Assembly (NCBI RefSeq): GCF_024359545.1
Contig: NZ_JAKQZG010000009.1
Span: 1-64,000 of the forward strand
Reading direction: 5' to 3'
DNA length: 64,000 nt
Origin: Jiella marina
GTDB lineage: Bacteria; Pseudomonadota; Alphaproteobacteria; Rhizobiales; Rhizobiaceae
Below are positions 9,423 to 19,172 of the stretch, in pieces (within the stretch, counting starts at the first letter, position 1; each line of letters starts with the position of its first letter). The notes beneath the pieces are model-generated. The model saw nothing but the letters and a program-made list of their open reading frames with translations. It was not told the origin of the DNA and made no database searches. The position numbers and the translations under genes were made by a program.

Positions 9423-10178
9423 CTAATCTGCGGAGACGATAGCCTCGACGGAAAGAGGCATCGCTCTGATACAGGCCGCAAGGAAGCCGCTGCGCGCTTC
9501 CGGCTCCTTGAGGCCGCGCGGTTCGAAGACGTTGCGGCCGAGGAAATAGCCGGTCAGCCGGAAGGCTTCGGCAAGCTCCGTCATCTCCTCCTGACGCCCT
9601 TCCTCCACCAGAAACGCTGGCAGCGGCAGAAGCTTGTCGTGCCAGGGCTGGCCGGCCTCGCGGCTGACCGCCCGCCCGGTGCGCGGCGAGACATAGACGA
9701 GATCGTGGGTCTGGCCGGTCGCGGCGCATTGCGCGAGATCCAGACCGAAGCCGAGTTCTTCCAGAAGGGCGAGTTCGAAGCGCAGCATGAGCGCGGCGGT
9801 GGTCTCGGCGTCGCCGAGATGATCGAGGATCACGGCCAGCCCGTCGAAGAGCCGCGGATGCGGATCGCGCTCGGCGAGAAGCCTCAGATGGGCGCCCGCG
9901 AGTTGCACCGCATTCAGCGCAGCCGCGCTGTTCATCAGCGATGCCGTGCGCTGGACCACCGGCTCCAGGACGAAGGTGCCCATATGCTCGTGCAACCGAG
10001 CCCGCCAATGGGCCTCGACCGTATTGCCCGGTTGGAGCACCGGCTGTTGCCGGCGCGAGCGCCCGCCGCGCACGATGCCGAGATGCCGCCCGCGCGAACG
10101 GGTCATCACCTCGGCGATGACGCTGGATTCGCCATGGCGCCGGATGCCCAGAACGATCGCCTGCTCACGCCATTCCAT
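9423..10178 (-). CDS. recO: DNA repair protein RecO
   Basis: A 251-residue RecO, which loads RecA onto SSB-coated single strands with RecR. The N-terminal OB-fold region begins MEWREQAIVLGIRRHGESS, typical of alphaproteobacterial RecO, followed by a helical C-terminal domain. It is the last gene of the lepB-rnc-era-recO group and starts 21 bases after the era stop. Length matches the family. Confidence 0.93.
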   Translation of the reverse strand: MEWREQAIVLGIRRHGESSVIAEVMTRSRGRHLGIVRGGRSRRQQPVLQPGNTVEAHWRARLHEHMGTFVLEPVVQRTASLMNSAAALNAVQLAGAHLRLLAERDPHPRLFDGLAVILDHLGDAETTAALMLRFELALLEELGFGLDLAQCAATGQTHDLVYVSPRTGRAVSREAGQPWHDKLLPLPAFLVEEGRQEEMTELAEAFRLTGYFLGRNVFEPRGLKEPEARSGFLAACIRAMPLSVEAIVSAD

Positions 10179-10199
10179 GGCCGGTCCTCGGCAGGAGCC

Positions 10200-11144
10200 T
10201 CAACTTGAAAAGTCGAGACCCATTTCTCGGTAGCGCTCGGGATCGTCGCCCCAGTTCTCGCGCACCTTCACGAACAGGAAGAGATGGACCTTGGTGTCGG
10301 CCGCTTCCATGATCTCCTGGCGGGCGGCCTGACCGATGGCCTTGATCGTCTCGCCCTTGTGGCCGAGCACGATGCGCTTCTGGCTGTCGCGTTCCACATA
10401 GATCGTCTGTTCGATGCGCACCGACCCGTCGGGTCGGGTTTCCCAGAGCTCCGTCTCCACATGGGAGGCGTAAGGCAATTCCTGATGGAGCCTCAGATAG
10501 AGCTTTTCCCGGGTGATCTCGGCCGAAAGCTGGCGAAGCGGCAGATCTGAGACCTGATCCTCGGGATAGTACCACGGACCTTCGGGAAGTTCGGCCGCGA
10601 GCCAGTCCATCAGGTCGGCGCAGCCCGAACCCTCCAGGGCCGAGATCATGAACACCCGGTCGAATTCGACCCGCTCGGTGATATCCTTGGTGAGGCCGAG
10701 CAGCTTGTCGCGCTTGATCCGGTCCACCTTGTTCAGAAGCAGGACCTTGCGCTGCCGCGTCTCCTTCAGACGCTCCAGAATGCGCTCGACATCCTCGCTG
10801 ACGCCGCGCTCGGAATCGACGATGGCCATGACGATGTCGGCATCCTTGGCACCGGACCATGCGGTGCGGACCATGGCCCGGTCGAGGCGCCGCTTCGGCT
10901 TGAAGACGCCCGGCGTGTCGACGAAGACGATCTGGGTGCCCTTATGCATGGCAATGCCACGCACCAGCGCCCGCGTGGTCTGGACCTTGTGGCTGACGAT
11001 GGTGACCTTGGTGCCGACCAGACGGTTGACCAGGGTCGACTTGCCGGCGTTCGGCGCGCCGAGCAGGGCGACGAAGCCGGAACGCCGTCCTGGCGCTTCG
11101 CCCGCTGCCTTCTCCCCATCCTGGTCCATAGGCTGATCGTTCAA
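10200..11144 (-). CDS. era: GTPase Era
   Basis: A 314-residue ribosome-assembly GTPase that binds the 3' end of 16S rRNA. G1 is GAPNAGKST (about 29-37), G3 is DTPGV, G4 is NKVD and G5 includes SALEG. The C-terminal KH domain is recognisable by RIVLGHKGETIKAIG. Its start overlaps the rnc stop by four bases (ATGA), so it is translationally coupled to rnc. An alternative start lies five codons in. Confidence 0.97.
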   Translation of the reverse strand: MNDQPMDQDGEKAAGEAPGRRSGFVALLGAPNAGKSTLVNRLVGTKVTIVSHKVQTTRALVRGIAMHKGTQIVFVDTPGVFKPKRRLDRAMVRTAWSGAKDADIVMAIVDSERGVSEDVERILERLKETRQRKVLLLNKVDRIKRDKLLGLTKDITERVEFDRVFMISALEGSGCADLMDWLAAELPEGPWYYPEDQVSDLPLRQLSAEITREKLYLRLHQELPYASHVETELWETRPDGSVRIEQTIYVERDSQKRIVLGHKGETIKAIGQAARQEIMEAADTKVHLFLFVKVRENWGDDPERYREMGLDFSS

Positions 11145-11851
11145 GCTTCGTCCTTCCAGACACCTTCCCGCCTCAAGACGGCGGCGGCGGCTTCCTGTTC
11201 TGCAATGCGTTTCGACCGACCGCGCCCGATTCCCGGCTCCACGTCGGGCACGACGACCCTGATCGTGAACTCCGGCTCATGGTCGGGGCCAGTCCGCTCC
11301 ACCAGTTCATAGCGCGGCGGGGTCGGCGCGGTCTGATGCGCCCATTCCTGCAGCGCGGTCTTGGCGTCACGCCGAGCCGCGACGTCGGCGTCGAGCCGAT
11401 CGCCCCAGTGGCGTTCGACGAAGTCGCGGGCCGTTTCGAGGCCTTCGCCAAGATAGATGGCGGCGATCAGCGATTCGACGAGGTCTGCGCGAATGTTGCG
11501 GGTACGATCGCCTTTAAGCTTCTTGAGATCCGCGCCCTGGCGCACATAGTCGAACAGACCGATCTCATCGGCGATCTCGGCGCAGGCTTCGGCGCTCACC
11601 AGAGCGTTCAGCCGCAACGAAAGCTCGCCCTCGTCGGCATTGGGAAACTGGGTGAACAGGCGTTCGGCGACGATGAGCCCAAGCACGCGATCACCCAGGA
11701 ACTCCAGGCGCTCATAGCTTCGCTCGTCTCCGCCATTGCCCTGCAGGCTCGAATGGGTCAGCGCCCGCTCGAAGCGCTCGCGATCGCGGATCGGAACGCC
11801 GATGGCTTGCTCAAGGTCGTCGAGCGTCTTCTTGCGCGTCAGCCGAGCCAT
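11141..11851 (-). CDS. rnc: Ribonuclease III
   Basis: A 236-residue double-strand-specific endoribonuclease for rRNA and mRNA processing. The catalytic signature is ERLEFLGDRVLGL (about residues 48-60); a second acidic site appears in DLVESLIAAIY. The double-stranded-RNA-binding domain fills the C-terminus. I chose the ATG at 11851 (MARLTRKKTLDDL), which overlaps the lepB end by 13 bases; a GTG 14 codons upstream is possible. Neither has a strong Shine-Dalgarno. Confidence 0.96.
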   Translation of the reverse strand: MARLTRKKTLDDLEQAIGVPIRDRERFERALTHSSLQGNGGDERSYERLEFLGDRVLGLIVAERLFTQFPNADEGELSLRLNALVSAEACAEIADEIGLFDYVRQGADLKKLKGDRTRNIRADLVESLIAAIYLGEGLETARDFVERHWGDRLDADVAARRDAKTALQEWAHQTAPTPPRYELVERTGPDHEPEFTIRVVVPDVEPGIGRGRSKRIAEQEAAAAVLRREGVWKDEA

Positions 11852-12597
11852 GTGAAGATGCGGCTGGGCCTGAGATCGGTCGGCCAATTCCACAATTCGA
11901 GCGGCGAGACGTCGTCCTTGATCGAGAAGAAGATCACCCGTGCCTTGCCGACGAAATTCTCGAACGGCACGTAGCCGACGTCGAACCGGCTATCGAGCGA
12001 ATTGTCGCGATTGTCGCCCATCATGAAGTAATGCCCGTCGGGCACGACGAATTCGCGGGTGTTGTCGCCGGCGGAATTCGGGCTGAGGTCGAGGGTCGTA
12101 TAGGAGATCCCGTTCGGCAGCGTCTCGCGATATTGCTGGACGAGCGTCCCGTCATCGGCGACGAATTCGCCTGCCGGCTCGCGCTCCACGTTCTCGCCAT
12201 TGATCGAAAGGATGCCGTTCGTCACGCGGATATGGTCGCCCGGAAGCCCGATCAGGCGCTTGATGTAGTCGGTGTCCTCCTCATTCGGCTTGCGGAAGAC
12301 CACCACGTCGCCGCGTTCCGGATCCGAGGCGAGGATCCGACCGTCGAACAGGTCCGGAGACAAGGGAAAGGAGTATTTGGAGAAGCCGTAGCTCCATTTC
12401 GAGACGAAGAGATAGTCCCCGACGAGCAGGGTCGGCATCATCGAACCCGAAGGAATGGAGAAGGGCTGGAACAGGAAAGTCCGGATGACGAGGGCCAGCA
12501 GAAGTGCCTGGATGATGACCTTGATGGTCTCGCCGAAGCCGCCCTTTTCCGTCCGTTCGGCCTGGTCGACCATATTCATCTCTTTTCGACTGTTCAT
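11839..12597 (-). CDS. lepB: Signal peptidase I
   Basis: A 252-residue membrane protease that removes Sec signal peptides. One N-terminal membrane segment (about residues 26-42) is followed by the catalytic serine in IPSGSMMPTLLVGD and the lysine in DYIKRLIGLPGDHI. GDNRDNSLDSR is also conserved. Starts at 12597, 12579 or 12573 are all possible. In related genomes acpS usually lies immediately upstream; here only 64 bases separate lepB from the DUF2062 gene. Confidence 0.96.
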   Translation of the reverse strand: MNSRKEMNMVDQAERTEKGGFGETIKVIIQALLLALVIRTFLFQPFSIPSGSMMPTLLVGDYLFVSKWSYGFSKYSFPLSPDLFDGRILASDPERGDVVVFRKPNEEDTDYIKRLIGLPGDHIRVTNGILSINGENVEREPAGEFVADDGTLVQQYRETLPNGISYTTLDLSPNSAGDNTREFVVPDGHYFMMGDNRDNSLDSRFDVGYVPFENFVGKARVIFFSIKDDVSPLELWNWPTDLRPSRIFTWLG

Positions 12598-12661
12598 CTC
12601 GCAGCAGCGCTGCCCGAGCGCCTTCTACCGGGTCGCAACCATCGTCGCAACTTACCATGCA

Positions 12662-13312
12662 TCAAAGTTTGTCCGCAGACGACCGGGCTACAGTTCGGCC
12701 GAGCTTCTGCGGCGCGCCGTGGCCGGCAAGCCTCCCGACCAGCGCCTTGGGCGCATCCGCCAGAGTGGCGCCTCCGTTGGCGATGCGTCTCTGCCGGTGG
12801 GCCTGGAAGCTCTTCGCCGCAACGCGGACGACGGCATAGGAGATCACGCCGGCCAGGAGGCCGAGCGGGATTGATCCGACGAACATCGGCTTGACGATCG
12901 GCTCCCAGATCGCCCCCAGATTCATCGGCGACAAGGAGCGCTCCAGATTGGCCGGCGCTTCGACATCGACGGTGGGGTCTGTCAAAAGCCGATGGCCCAC
13001 CTCGAAGGTCGCGCCCCAGATGAACGGGAATGTCAGCGGATTGCCGACCGCCGTTCCAAGCGCCGCCGCGGCCATGTTGCCAGCGATCAGATAGGCGATG
13101 GCAAAGGCGATCAGGAAGTGAAAGCCGATGAAGGGGGTGAAGGACGCCACGACGCCGGCCGCAAAGCCGGCCGCGATGGCGTGCGGCGCCGCATCGAGTC
13201 TGAGGACCCGCTTGTGAAAATAGTGATAGGAGCGCCGGAAGGACCGGCGCGGCCACAACCACGTCCGAAGACGTGACCAGAAGCTTTCAGGCACACGACG
13301 TCGAAACAGCAT
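12662..13312 (-). CDS. DUF2062 membrane protein
   Basis: A 216-residue integral membrane protein of the DUF2062 family, with an amphipathic, basic N-terminus (MLFRRRVPESFWSRL) and helices around AGFAAGVVASFTPFIGFHFL, plus a conserved GNPLTFPFIWG. The family has no assigned biochemical role. I chose the ATG at 13312, with GGAGAG upstream; the frame stays open to 13387. It lies between rsh and lepB, the usual rhizobial setting except that acpS is missing. Confidence 0.82.
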   Translation of the reverse strand: MLFRRRVPESFWSRLRTWLWPRRSFRRSYHYFHKRVLRLDAAPHAIAAGFAAGVVASFTPFIGFHFLIAFAIAYLIAGNMAAAALGTAVGNPLTFPFIWGATFEVGHRLLTDPTVDVEAPANLERSLSPMNLGAIWEPIVKPMFVGSIPLGLLAGVISYAVVRVAAKSFQAHRQRRIANGGATLADAPKALVGRLAGHGAPQKLGRTVARSSADKL

Positions 13313-13716
13313 GGCCGTCGAACTCTCCATTCCATCATCGAGCCACGCGGCCCGCTTCGTCCCGCCGATCGCGAGGACCCGGCTCACGCCGGCCCCACAG
13401 CGAAGAAGGGCACATCACCACCTTGAAGTTCCCGCACCAGGAAATCGCAATAACCTGCTCCGGTTCTGAACAGCGACGCCTTCGGGCTCGACGCTTCTTG
13501 CACGGGGAGCTTATCCGAGGCCGCAGTCGGAACAAGCGCATCAGAGACACACGGCCTCAGAAAGCCCTCACAGCCTTCGATTCGCCAAGTGATTGATGCC
13601 GACCCGGTCGAGCGAGGCGGCTATGTGCTTCACCCGGCGAAATTGCGGCGAGCGTCAAGGGAATCGTTCCTTCCGGCTCAATCCGCCCGATGGCGTTTCC
13701 GGCCTCCGTCCGCTGC
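13313..13716. other. Non-coding gap between rsh and the DUF2062 gene
   Basis: About 400 bases with no convincing gene on either strand. Short frames at 13335-13550 and 13557-13739 lack recognisable motifs and ribosome binding sites. It presumably carries the promoter for the DUF2062-lepB-rnc-era-recO group. Confidence 0.5.
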
Positions 13717-15930
13717 TCAACCGTTGACGCGCGTAACATCCGCGACGCAGGGCTTGGCGCGAAGCTGGCGGAGGGTCTGGTTGAGATGCTGGATGTCCCA
13801 GACCTCGAGTTCGATCACCATCTTGGTGAAGTCCGGCGCCGTGGAGACCATCGACAGATTGTGGATGTTGGCGTCGTTGACGGCGATGGTCTCGGCGATC
13901 TCCGCGAGCGAGCCCGGTTCGTTGCGCGCCGACAGGGTGATCCGCGCGGGAAAGCGCTCCTGCAGCGCATCGTCGATATCCCAGCGCACATCGATCCAGC
14001 GGTCCGGCTCGTCGTCATAGGCCGTCAGCGCCGGGGACTGGATGGGATAGATGATGATCCCCTTGCCCGGCTCGATGATGCCGACGATGCGGTCGCCCGG
14101 AACAGCCCCGTCCGGCCCGAAATGCACCGGCAGGTCGTCACCCGCGCCGCGGATGGGAATGGCCTTGCCGTTTCTGCGGTCCTTCGACTTGCCGCGCCCC
14201 GGCATGCGGAAGATCATGCCGGCAGCGGTCCGCAGATTGAACCAGCCCTCGTCTTCGCTCTTTTCGGGCCGGCGGGCGGCCCGGCTTTCCTGATAGTCCG
14301 GAAAGGCGGCGCGCAGCACGTCGGACGACTTGAGCTCCCCTCGCCCGATCGCGGCCAGCGCATCCTCCACGTCGCGATGGCCGAGCTTGCCGAGAAGCGG
14401 TTTCAGCGCCTCGCGGGAGAAGGTCTTGTTGGACCGCGCATAGGTACGCTCGAGGATCTGCTGGCCGAGACCCGAATACTGCTTGCGGATCGAGGTGCGC
14501 GCCGCCCGGCGGATCGCCGAACGCGCCTTGCCGGTGACGGCGATGTTCTCCCAGGCCTGGGGCGGGGTCTGGCCCCTGGCGCAGATGACCTCCACCTCGT
14601 CGCCATTGGCGAGTTCGGTGACCACCGGCATGATCCGGCCGTCGATCTTGCAGCCGACGCAATTGTCGCCGACATCGGTGTGGACGGCATAGGCGAAGTC
14701 GATAGGGGTCGCCCCGCGCGGCAGCGCGATCAGCTGTCCCTTGGGCGTGAAGCAGAACACCTGGTCCTGGAACAGTTCGAGCTTGGTGTGCTCCAGGAAT
14801 TCTTCCGGATTGTCGCCTGCCGCCAGAAGCTCGATCGTCCGGCGCAACCAGCCATAGGCGTTGGAATCCTTCGACAGATGGACGTGGCCGGCCTCGTCGG
14901 CATCCTTGTAGAGCGCATGGGCCGCGACGCCGTATTCGGCGACCTCGTGCATCTCCCGGGTGCGGATCTGCAACTCCACGCGCTGGCGGGAGGGTCCGAC
15001 GATGGTCGTGTGCAGCGAGCGGTAGTCGTTCTGCTTGGGCGTCGAGATGTAATCCTTGAACCGCCCCGGCACCATCGGCCAGGTCCGGTGAACGATGCCG
15101 AGGGTGCGGTAGCAGGCCTCCTCGGTGTCGACGATGACCCGAAATCCGAAGATGTCCGAGAGCTGCTCCAGCGAGATCGCCTTGCGCTGCATCTTGGAGA
15201 AGACCGAGTAGGCGGTCTTCTGGCGTCCGTAGACGGTAGCGGCGATGCCGTTTTCCTTGAGCTTGGCGGTGAGGTCCCGTTCGATCGCCGCGATCGTCTC
15301 GGCATGGCGCTCGCGCAGTTCCGCCAGCCTTGCCGTGATCGTCGTATAGGCATCGAGATTAATGTGCCGGAAGGCCAGCGCCTCCAGCTCGTCACGCATG
15401 TCCTGCATGCCCATGCGTCCGGCGAGCGGGGCATAGATGTCCATCGTCTCCTGGGCGATGCGGGCGCGCTTTTCCGGCGCCATCGGACCGAGCGTGCGCA
15501 TGTTGTGGAGACGGTCGGCCAGCTTGACGAGAAGCACCCGGATGTCGTCGGCGATCGCCAGCAGGAGCTTTCGCAGATTCTCCGCCTGGGCCGCTTTCTT
15601 CGACACGAGATCGAGGCGCTTCAGCTTGGTCAGGCCCTCGACGAGCTGTCCGATCTTCGGCCCGAAGAGCTGGTCGATCTCCTTTCGGGTGGCATCCGTA
15701 TCCTCGATCGTGTCGTGCAGGAGCGCGACGGCCACCGTCGCCTCGTCGAGATGCATCTCGGTGAGGATCGCAGCGACTTCGAGCGGGTGCGAGAAATAGG
15801 GGTCGCCGCTGGCGCGCTTCTGCGAGCCATGCTTCTGCATGGCGTAGACATAGGCTCGATTGAGAAGCGCTTCGTCGAGCTCGGGCTTGTAGGCCGCGAC
15901 CTTTTCGACGAGTTCATACTGCCGCATCAT
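13717..15930 (-). CDS. rsh: Bifunctional (p)ppGpp synthetase/hydrolase
   Basis: A 737-residue RelA/SpoT homologue that makes and degrades the stringent-response alarmone. Domain order: HD hydrolase (HPLEVAAILTEMH and VALLHDTIEDT, about residues 47-80), RelA/SpoT synthetase (about 235-350, with TPKQNDYRSLHTTI), TGS (about 390-450) and a C-terminal ACT domain. The HD-signature HDTIED is intact, so hydrolase activity is expected. Length fits the single Rsh of Rhizobiales. It follows rpoZ on the same strand. Confidence 0.96.
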   Translation of the reverse strand: MMRQYELVEKVAAYKPELDEALLNRAYVYAMQKHGSQKRASGDPYFSHPLEVAAILTEMHLDEATVAVALLHDTIEDTDATRKEIDQLFGPKIGQLVEGLTKLKRLDLVSKKAAQAENLRKLLLAIADDIRVLLVKLADRLHNMRTLGPMAPEKRARIAQETMDIYAPLAGRMGMQDMRDELEALAFRHINLDAYTTITARLAELRERHAETIAAIERDLTAKLKENGIAATVYGRQKTAYSVFSKMQRKAISLEQLSDIFGFRVIVDTEEACYRTLGIVHRTWPMVPGRFKDYISTPKQNDYRSLHTTIVGPSRQRVELQIRTREMHEVAEYGVAAHALYKDADEAGHVHLSKDSNAYGWLRRTIELLAAGDNPEEFLEHTKLELFQDQVFCFTPKGQLIALPRGATPIDFAYAVHTDVGDNCVGCKIDGRIMPVVTELANGDEVEVICARGQTPPQAWENIAVTGKARSAIRRAARTSIRKQYSGLGQQILERTYARSNKTFSREALKPLLGKLGHRDVEDALAAIGRGELKSSDVLRAAFPDYQESRAARRPEKSEDEGWFNLRTAAGMIFRMPGRGKSKDRRNGKAIPIRGAGDDLPVHFGPDGAVPGDRIVGIIEPGKGIIIYPIQSPALTAYDDEPDRWIDVRWDIDDALQERFPARITLSARNEPGSLAEIAETIAVNDANIHNLSMVSTAPDFTKMVIELEVWDIQHLNQTLRQLRAKPCVADVTRVNG

Positions 15931-16054
15931 GGGCTTGCGTCAAGAGCTCCAGCGTTGTCGGAACGAGAAAAGGGGGCATCGCGCATGCCCGCGACACCCC
16001 CTCCAATATAGTGATGATACCCGGCCAACCGAAAGAGGCGACCGGCTCGTACCA

Positions 16055-16486
16055 TTAATAATCGTCGGTCTTTTCGGGCGGAACGAGACCCTCAATGCCG
16101 GCGAGCAGATCCTCTTCAGACATGCGGTCGAAGGAGACGGGCTCGGCATCCTCGGCGGCCGGCTCGGTCGCGGCCGGAATCTCGGCAGCGACGTCCTCGA
16201 CCAGACGCTGGTTCTCCTCCCGCTGCTCGGTGTCGGGGCGCGGCTCCGGCTCGTCCACCTCGACATGCTTCTGCAGCGAATGGATGAGGTCTTCCTTGAG
16301 ATCACCCGGCGACAGGGTCTCGTCGGCGATTTCGCGAAGCGCGACGACCGGGTTCTTGTCGTTGTCGCGGTCGACGGTTATGTTCTGGCCTTGAGAGATC
16401 TGGCGCGCCCTGTGGCTGGCCAGAAGAACCAGTTCGAACCGGTTGTCGACCTTGTCGACGCAATCTTCTACGGTGACGCGGGCCAT
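16055..16486 (-). CDS. rpoZ: RNA polymerase omega subunit
   Basis: A 143-residue omega subunit, which helps fold beta-prime and can mediate ppGpp effects. The family N-terminus [20 protein letters not shown] and the helix [12 protein letters not shown] are clear; the C-terminal half is an acidic tail typical of alphaproteobacterial omega. It lies 124 bases upstream of rsh on the same strand, the standard linkage. Confidence 0.96.
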   Translation of the reverse strand: MARVTVEDCVDKVDNRFELVLLASHRARQISQGQNITVDRDNDKNPVVALREIADETLSPGDLKEDLIHSLQKHVEVDEPEPRPDTEQREENQRLVEDVAAEIPAATEPAAEDAEPVSFDRMSEEDLLAGIEGLVPPEKTDDY

Positions 16487-16815
16487 GCCTGTCTCCTGAA
16501 ACTGACGAATTCGGTGGCTGAATTTTCGACATAGACGTTTCGCGGCAGCGCCACAAGGGGCATACCGCGCGAGAAGACGCTATTCGCCTATCACATTTCG
16601 CAGCCCGACCCCGAATCTCCGCACATACACCGCAAGTTTACCAGCCGAACCGCCGAAACCGTGAGCTGGCCGTCCCTCCGACCTTTGCGCCTTGCAGCCG
16701 CCACAAGATTTCGATAACGCCCAAGGGGACAAGGGTCGTCCGAGCGAAATATTTCCGCGAATCGACGATCGCGCCTTAGACCTGTTCAAAAATTTCCCAC
16801 GGAAGTTGCACTAGT
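16487..16815. other. Divergent promoter region of rpoZ and the NYN gene
   Basis: About 330 bases between divergent starts. It is AT-rich near the NYN start and has GGAAG before that ATG. A short minus-strand frame at 16580-16789 shows no motif and is rejected. Confidence 0.5.
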
Positions 16816-17400
16816 ATGTTTGATCAACGCGAGAAACTTGCTCTCTTCATTGATGGCGCGAATTTATACGCTACGTCAAAAAATCTTGGATTCGATATAG
16901 ACTACAAGAAAATGCTGACATGGTTTCAGCGTCAATCTTATGTTCTTCGCGCCTATTACTATACCGCCCTGATCGAAGATAACGAGTATTCCTCGATCCG
17001 ACCCCTGATCGACTGGCTCGACTACAACGGTTACCGAGTGGTCACCAAGCCGGCGAAAGAATTTACCGATCAGTCCGGCCGTCGCAAGGTCAAGGGAAAC
17101 ATGGACATCGAACTGGCGATCGATGCCATGGAGCTGGTGGAAACGGTCGATCACTTCGTCCTGTTCTCCGGCGACGGCGACTTCCGCTCGCTGGTGGAAG
17201 CGCTGCAACGCAAGGGCCGCAAGGTCTCGGTCGTCTCAACCCTGTCCTCCTCGCCGCCGATGATCTCTGACGATCTGCGTCGTCAGGCCGATCACTTCAT
17301 CGACATCGTCACGCTCAAGGGCGACATCGGCCGCAACCCGGCCGAGCGTGAAGCGCGCAATCCGCGTCGCAACGAAGTCGAGGACGACGACGATTACTGA
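16816..17400 (+). CDS. NYN-domain (LabA/DUF88-like) putative ribonuclease
   Basis: A 194-residue protein with a PIN-like NYN nuclease fold. Acidic metal-site positions are visible in LALFIDGANLY (Asp13), GNMDIELAIDAMEL and LFSGDGDFRSLVE. It ends in a low-complexity acidic tail (EVEDDDDY). NYN proteins are predicted RNases; the target is unknown. The smpB/dapA-side location is typical for Rhizobiales, so it is probably core. The UDG gene follows after 30 bases and may be co-transcribed. Confidence 0.88.
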   Translation: MFDQREKLALFIDGANLYATSKNLGFDIDYKKMLTWFQRQSYVLRAYYYTALIEDNEYSSIRPLIDWLDYNGYRVVTKPAKEFTDQSGRRKVKGNMDIELAIDAMELVETVDHFVLFSGDGDFRSLVEALQRKGRKVSVVSTLSSSPPMISDDLRRQADHFIDIVTLKGDIGRNPAEREARNPRRNEVEDDDDY

Positions 17401-17430
17401 GCCGACGTCCGCAAGGCTTCCGTTCAGGAT

Positions 17431-18117
17431 ATGACGCTGGACCACCCTCTCGCCGGAACCGCTGCCGAGCCCGCTCGCGACTGCCCGCGCTGTCCCCGAC
17501 TCGTCGGCTTCCGGGAGGAGTGGCGGCACAAGGAGCCGGAGTGGCACAATGCGCCGGTTCCGACTTTTCTGCCGACGGAGGGACCGGACTCGGTCCGGCT
17601 TCTGATCGTGGGGCTCGCGCCGGGTCTGCGCGGCGCGAACCGCACCGGTCGCCCGTTCACCGGCGACTATGCCGGCGACCTGCTCTACGCCACCCTCGGC
17701 CGCTTCGGCCTGGCACGCGGGTGTTTCGAGGCTCGCCCGGACGACAGTCTGGAACTCATCGAGACCGCGATTACCAATTCGGTCCGCTGCGTGCCGCCGG
17801 AGAACAAGCCGGTCGGTGGGGAAATCAACAATTGCCGCAGCTTTCTGAACGAGACGATCGCCCGGTTTCCGAAGCTTTGCGCCATCGTCACGCTCGGCAA
17901 GATCGCCCATGACTCCACCGTCCGGACGCTGGGCGGCCGGATCGCCGCGCATCCTTTCCGACACAACGAGCCGACAAAGGTCGACGAGCTTATGCTGTTT
18001 CCGAGCTATCACTGCTCGCGTTACAACACCAATACCGGCCGACTCACGACCGAGATGTTCGAAGCGGTCTTTGCATCGGTGCGTGAGTATCTCGACGAAA
18101 AGGACCGGTCGTCCTGA
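17431..18117 (+). CDS. Uracil-DNA glycosylase, family 5 (UDGb)
   Basis: A 228-residue base-excision-repair glycosylase of the Fe-S uracil-DNA glycosylase group. Cysteines in CPRCPRLV near residue 22 fit the Fe-S ligand start. The active-site motif GLAPGLRGANRTGRPFTGD matches the family-5 pattern, and PSYHCSRYNTNTGRLT is the second motif. Further cysteines occur in NSVRCVPPENKPVGGEINNC. It follows the NYN gene on the same strand. Confidence 0.9.
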   Translation: MTLDHPLAGTAAEPARDCPRCPRLVGFREEWRHKEPEWHNAPVPTFLPTEGPDSVRLLIVGLAPGLRGANRTGRPFTGDYAGDLLYATLGRFGLARGCFEARPDDSLELIETAITNSVRCVPPENKPVGGEINNCRSFLNETIARFPKLCAIVTLGKIAHDSTVRTLGGRIAAHPFRHNEPTKVDELMLFPSYHCSRYNTNTGRLTTEMFEAVFASVREYLDEKDRSS

Positions 18118-18155
18118 CAATCAGGGCTCCCGGTCCGCTCGTAATTGTCAGCCGA

Positions 18156-18503
18156 TCAGTAGAAGCAGCGATAGCCCGCATAGGCGTCGCCGATACCGGC
18201 GCGGCGGAACTGGCGTGCCCGGTTCTGGGCGGCCCGCTCACCCATCGGCCCGCTGCCGACGACATAGAGGCCGGTGCCTGCATTGGGGCTGTCGGAATTG
18301 TCGATGTCGAGGACCCGGGCACCCAGACGACCGGCGCGGCGCTCCGCCGAGCGGTAGCTTCGGAATGCGCCCGCAAAGGCATAATAGCCGCAGGCTGCCG
18401 CCACCTGGTATTCACCTGAACTGGTGTAGGCCTCGGCGGCCCGGGGCATGGCCGCCGTTGCGCCGACGGTGCCGGCGACGAGCATGATCATCAGTGTCCG
18501 CAT
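18156..18503 (-). CDS. Exported small protein with SPOR-like region
   Basis: A 115-residue protein starting MRTLMIMLVAG after a strong AGGAGG. A Sec signal peptide of about 25 residues ends near AAEA-Y. The mature part has an alternating pattern (CGYYAFAGAFRSYRSAERRA then GLYVVGSGPMGERAA) reminiscent of SPOR domains that bind denuded peptidoglycan, but this is weak inference. Two cysteines (CGYY and YRCFY near the end) could pair. It converges with the UDG gene. Confidence 0.7.
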   Translation of the reverse strand: MRTLMIMLVAGTVGATAAMPRAAEAYTSSGEYQVAAACGYYAFAGAFRSYRSAERRAGRLGARVLDIDNSDSPNAGTGLYVVGSGPMGERAAQNRARQFRRAGIGDAYAGYRCFY

Positions 18504-18608
18504 GGTTTCCTCCTGCCGTTTGCGATTGCCCCGTACGGGGTGTCGCAACGTAATTGGAAGCCTCAGACGCGTCGATGCAGTAAAGCGCCCGCCTGACCTG
18601 CAAAATGA

Positions 18609-19079
18609 TCACACCTGCTTCAAAAGCCGCTGTTTCTGGCGGTTCCAGTCGCGCTCCTTGATGGTCTGTCGCTTGTCGGGAGCGTTTTTGCCCTTGGCGA
18701 GCGCCAGCAGGAGCTTGGCGGTGCCGCGCTCGTTGAAGTAGATCTTGAGCGGCACCAGGGTCATGCCGTCCCGCTGCACCGCGCCGGCGAGCTTGTTGAG
18801 CTGCGAGCGGTGCACGAGGAGCTTCCGTCGCCGCTTCGGATTGTGGTTGAAGCGGTTGGCCTGGAGATATTCCGGCAGATTCGAATTGATCAGCCAGAGT
18901 TCGCCTTCCTCCTCGGTGGCATAGGCCTCGGCGATCGAAGCCTTGCCGCCGCGCAGCGACTTCACCTCGGTACCGGTCAGTTGCAGGCCGGCCTCGAGCG
19001 TGTCGACGATCTCATAATTGAATCGCGCCTTGCGGTTCTCCGCGGCAACATTGCTATCGGCTGATTTCTTCTTCGCCAT
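18609..19079 (-). CDS. smpB: SsrA-binding protein
   Basis: A 156-residue partner of tmRNA in rescuing stalled ribosomes. Family motifs: [36 protein letters not shown] and the basic C-terminus [19 protein letters not shown]. It sits 93 bases downstream of dapA on the same strand, the common order in this group. The tmRNA gene itself is not in the window. Confidence 0.97.
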   Translation of the reverse strand: MAKKKSADSNVAAENRKARFNYEIVDTLEAGLQLTGTEVKSLRGGKASIAEAYATEEEGELWLINSNLPEYLQANRFNHNPKRRRKLLVHRSQLNKLAGAVQRDGMTLVPLKIYFNERGTAKLLLALAKGKNAPDKRQTIKERDWNRQKQRLLKQV

Positions 19080-19172
19080 GGTTCTCCAGGAGGCCTCAGG
19101 GCTTCCTGACCTCTTTCTCGAGCGTGATCATCGGGTCTCGCATGTGCCTTTGAAGCGACCCGGACGTCTCGC

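Noticed and set aside
13690-16011. Long plus-strand frame opposite rsh
   Set aside because: Shadow of rsh; no ribosome binding site and no recognisable domain.
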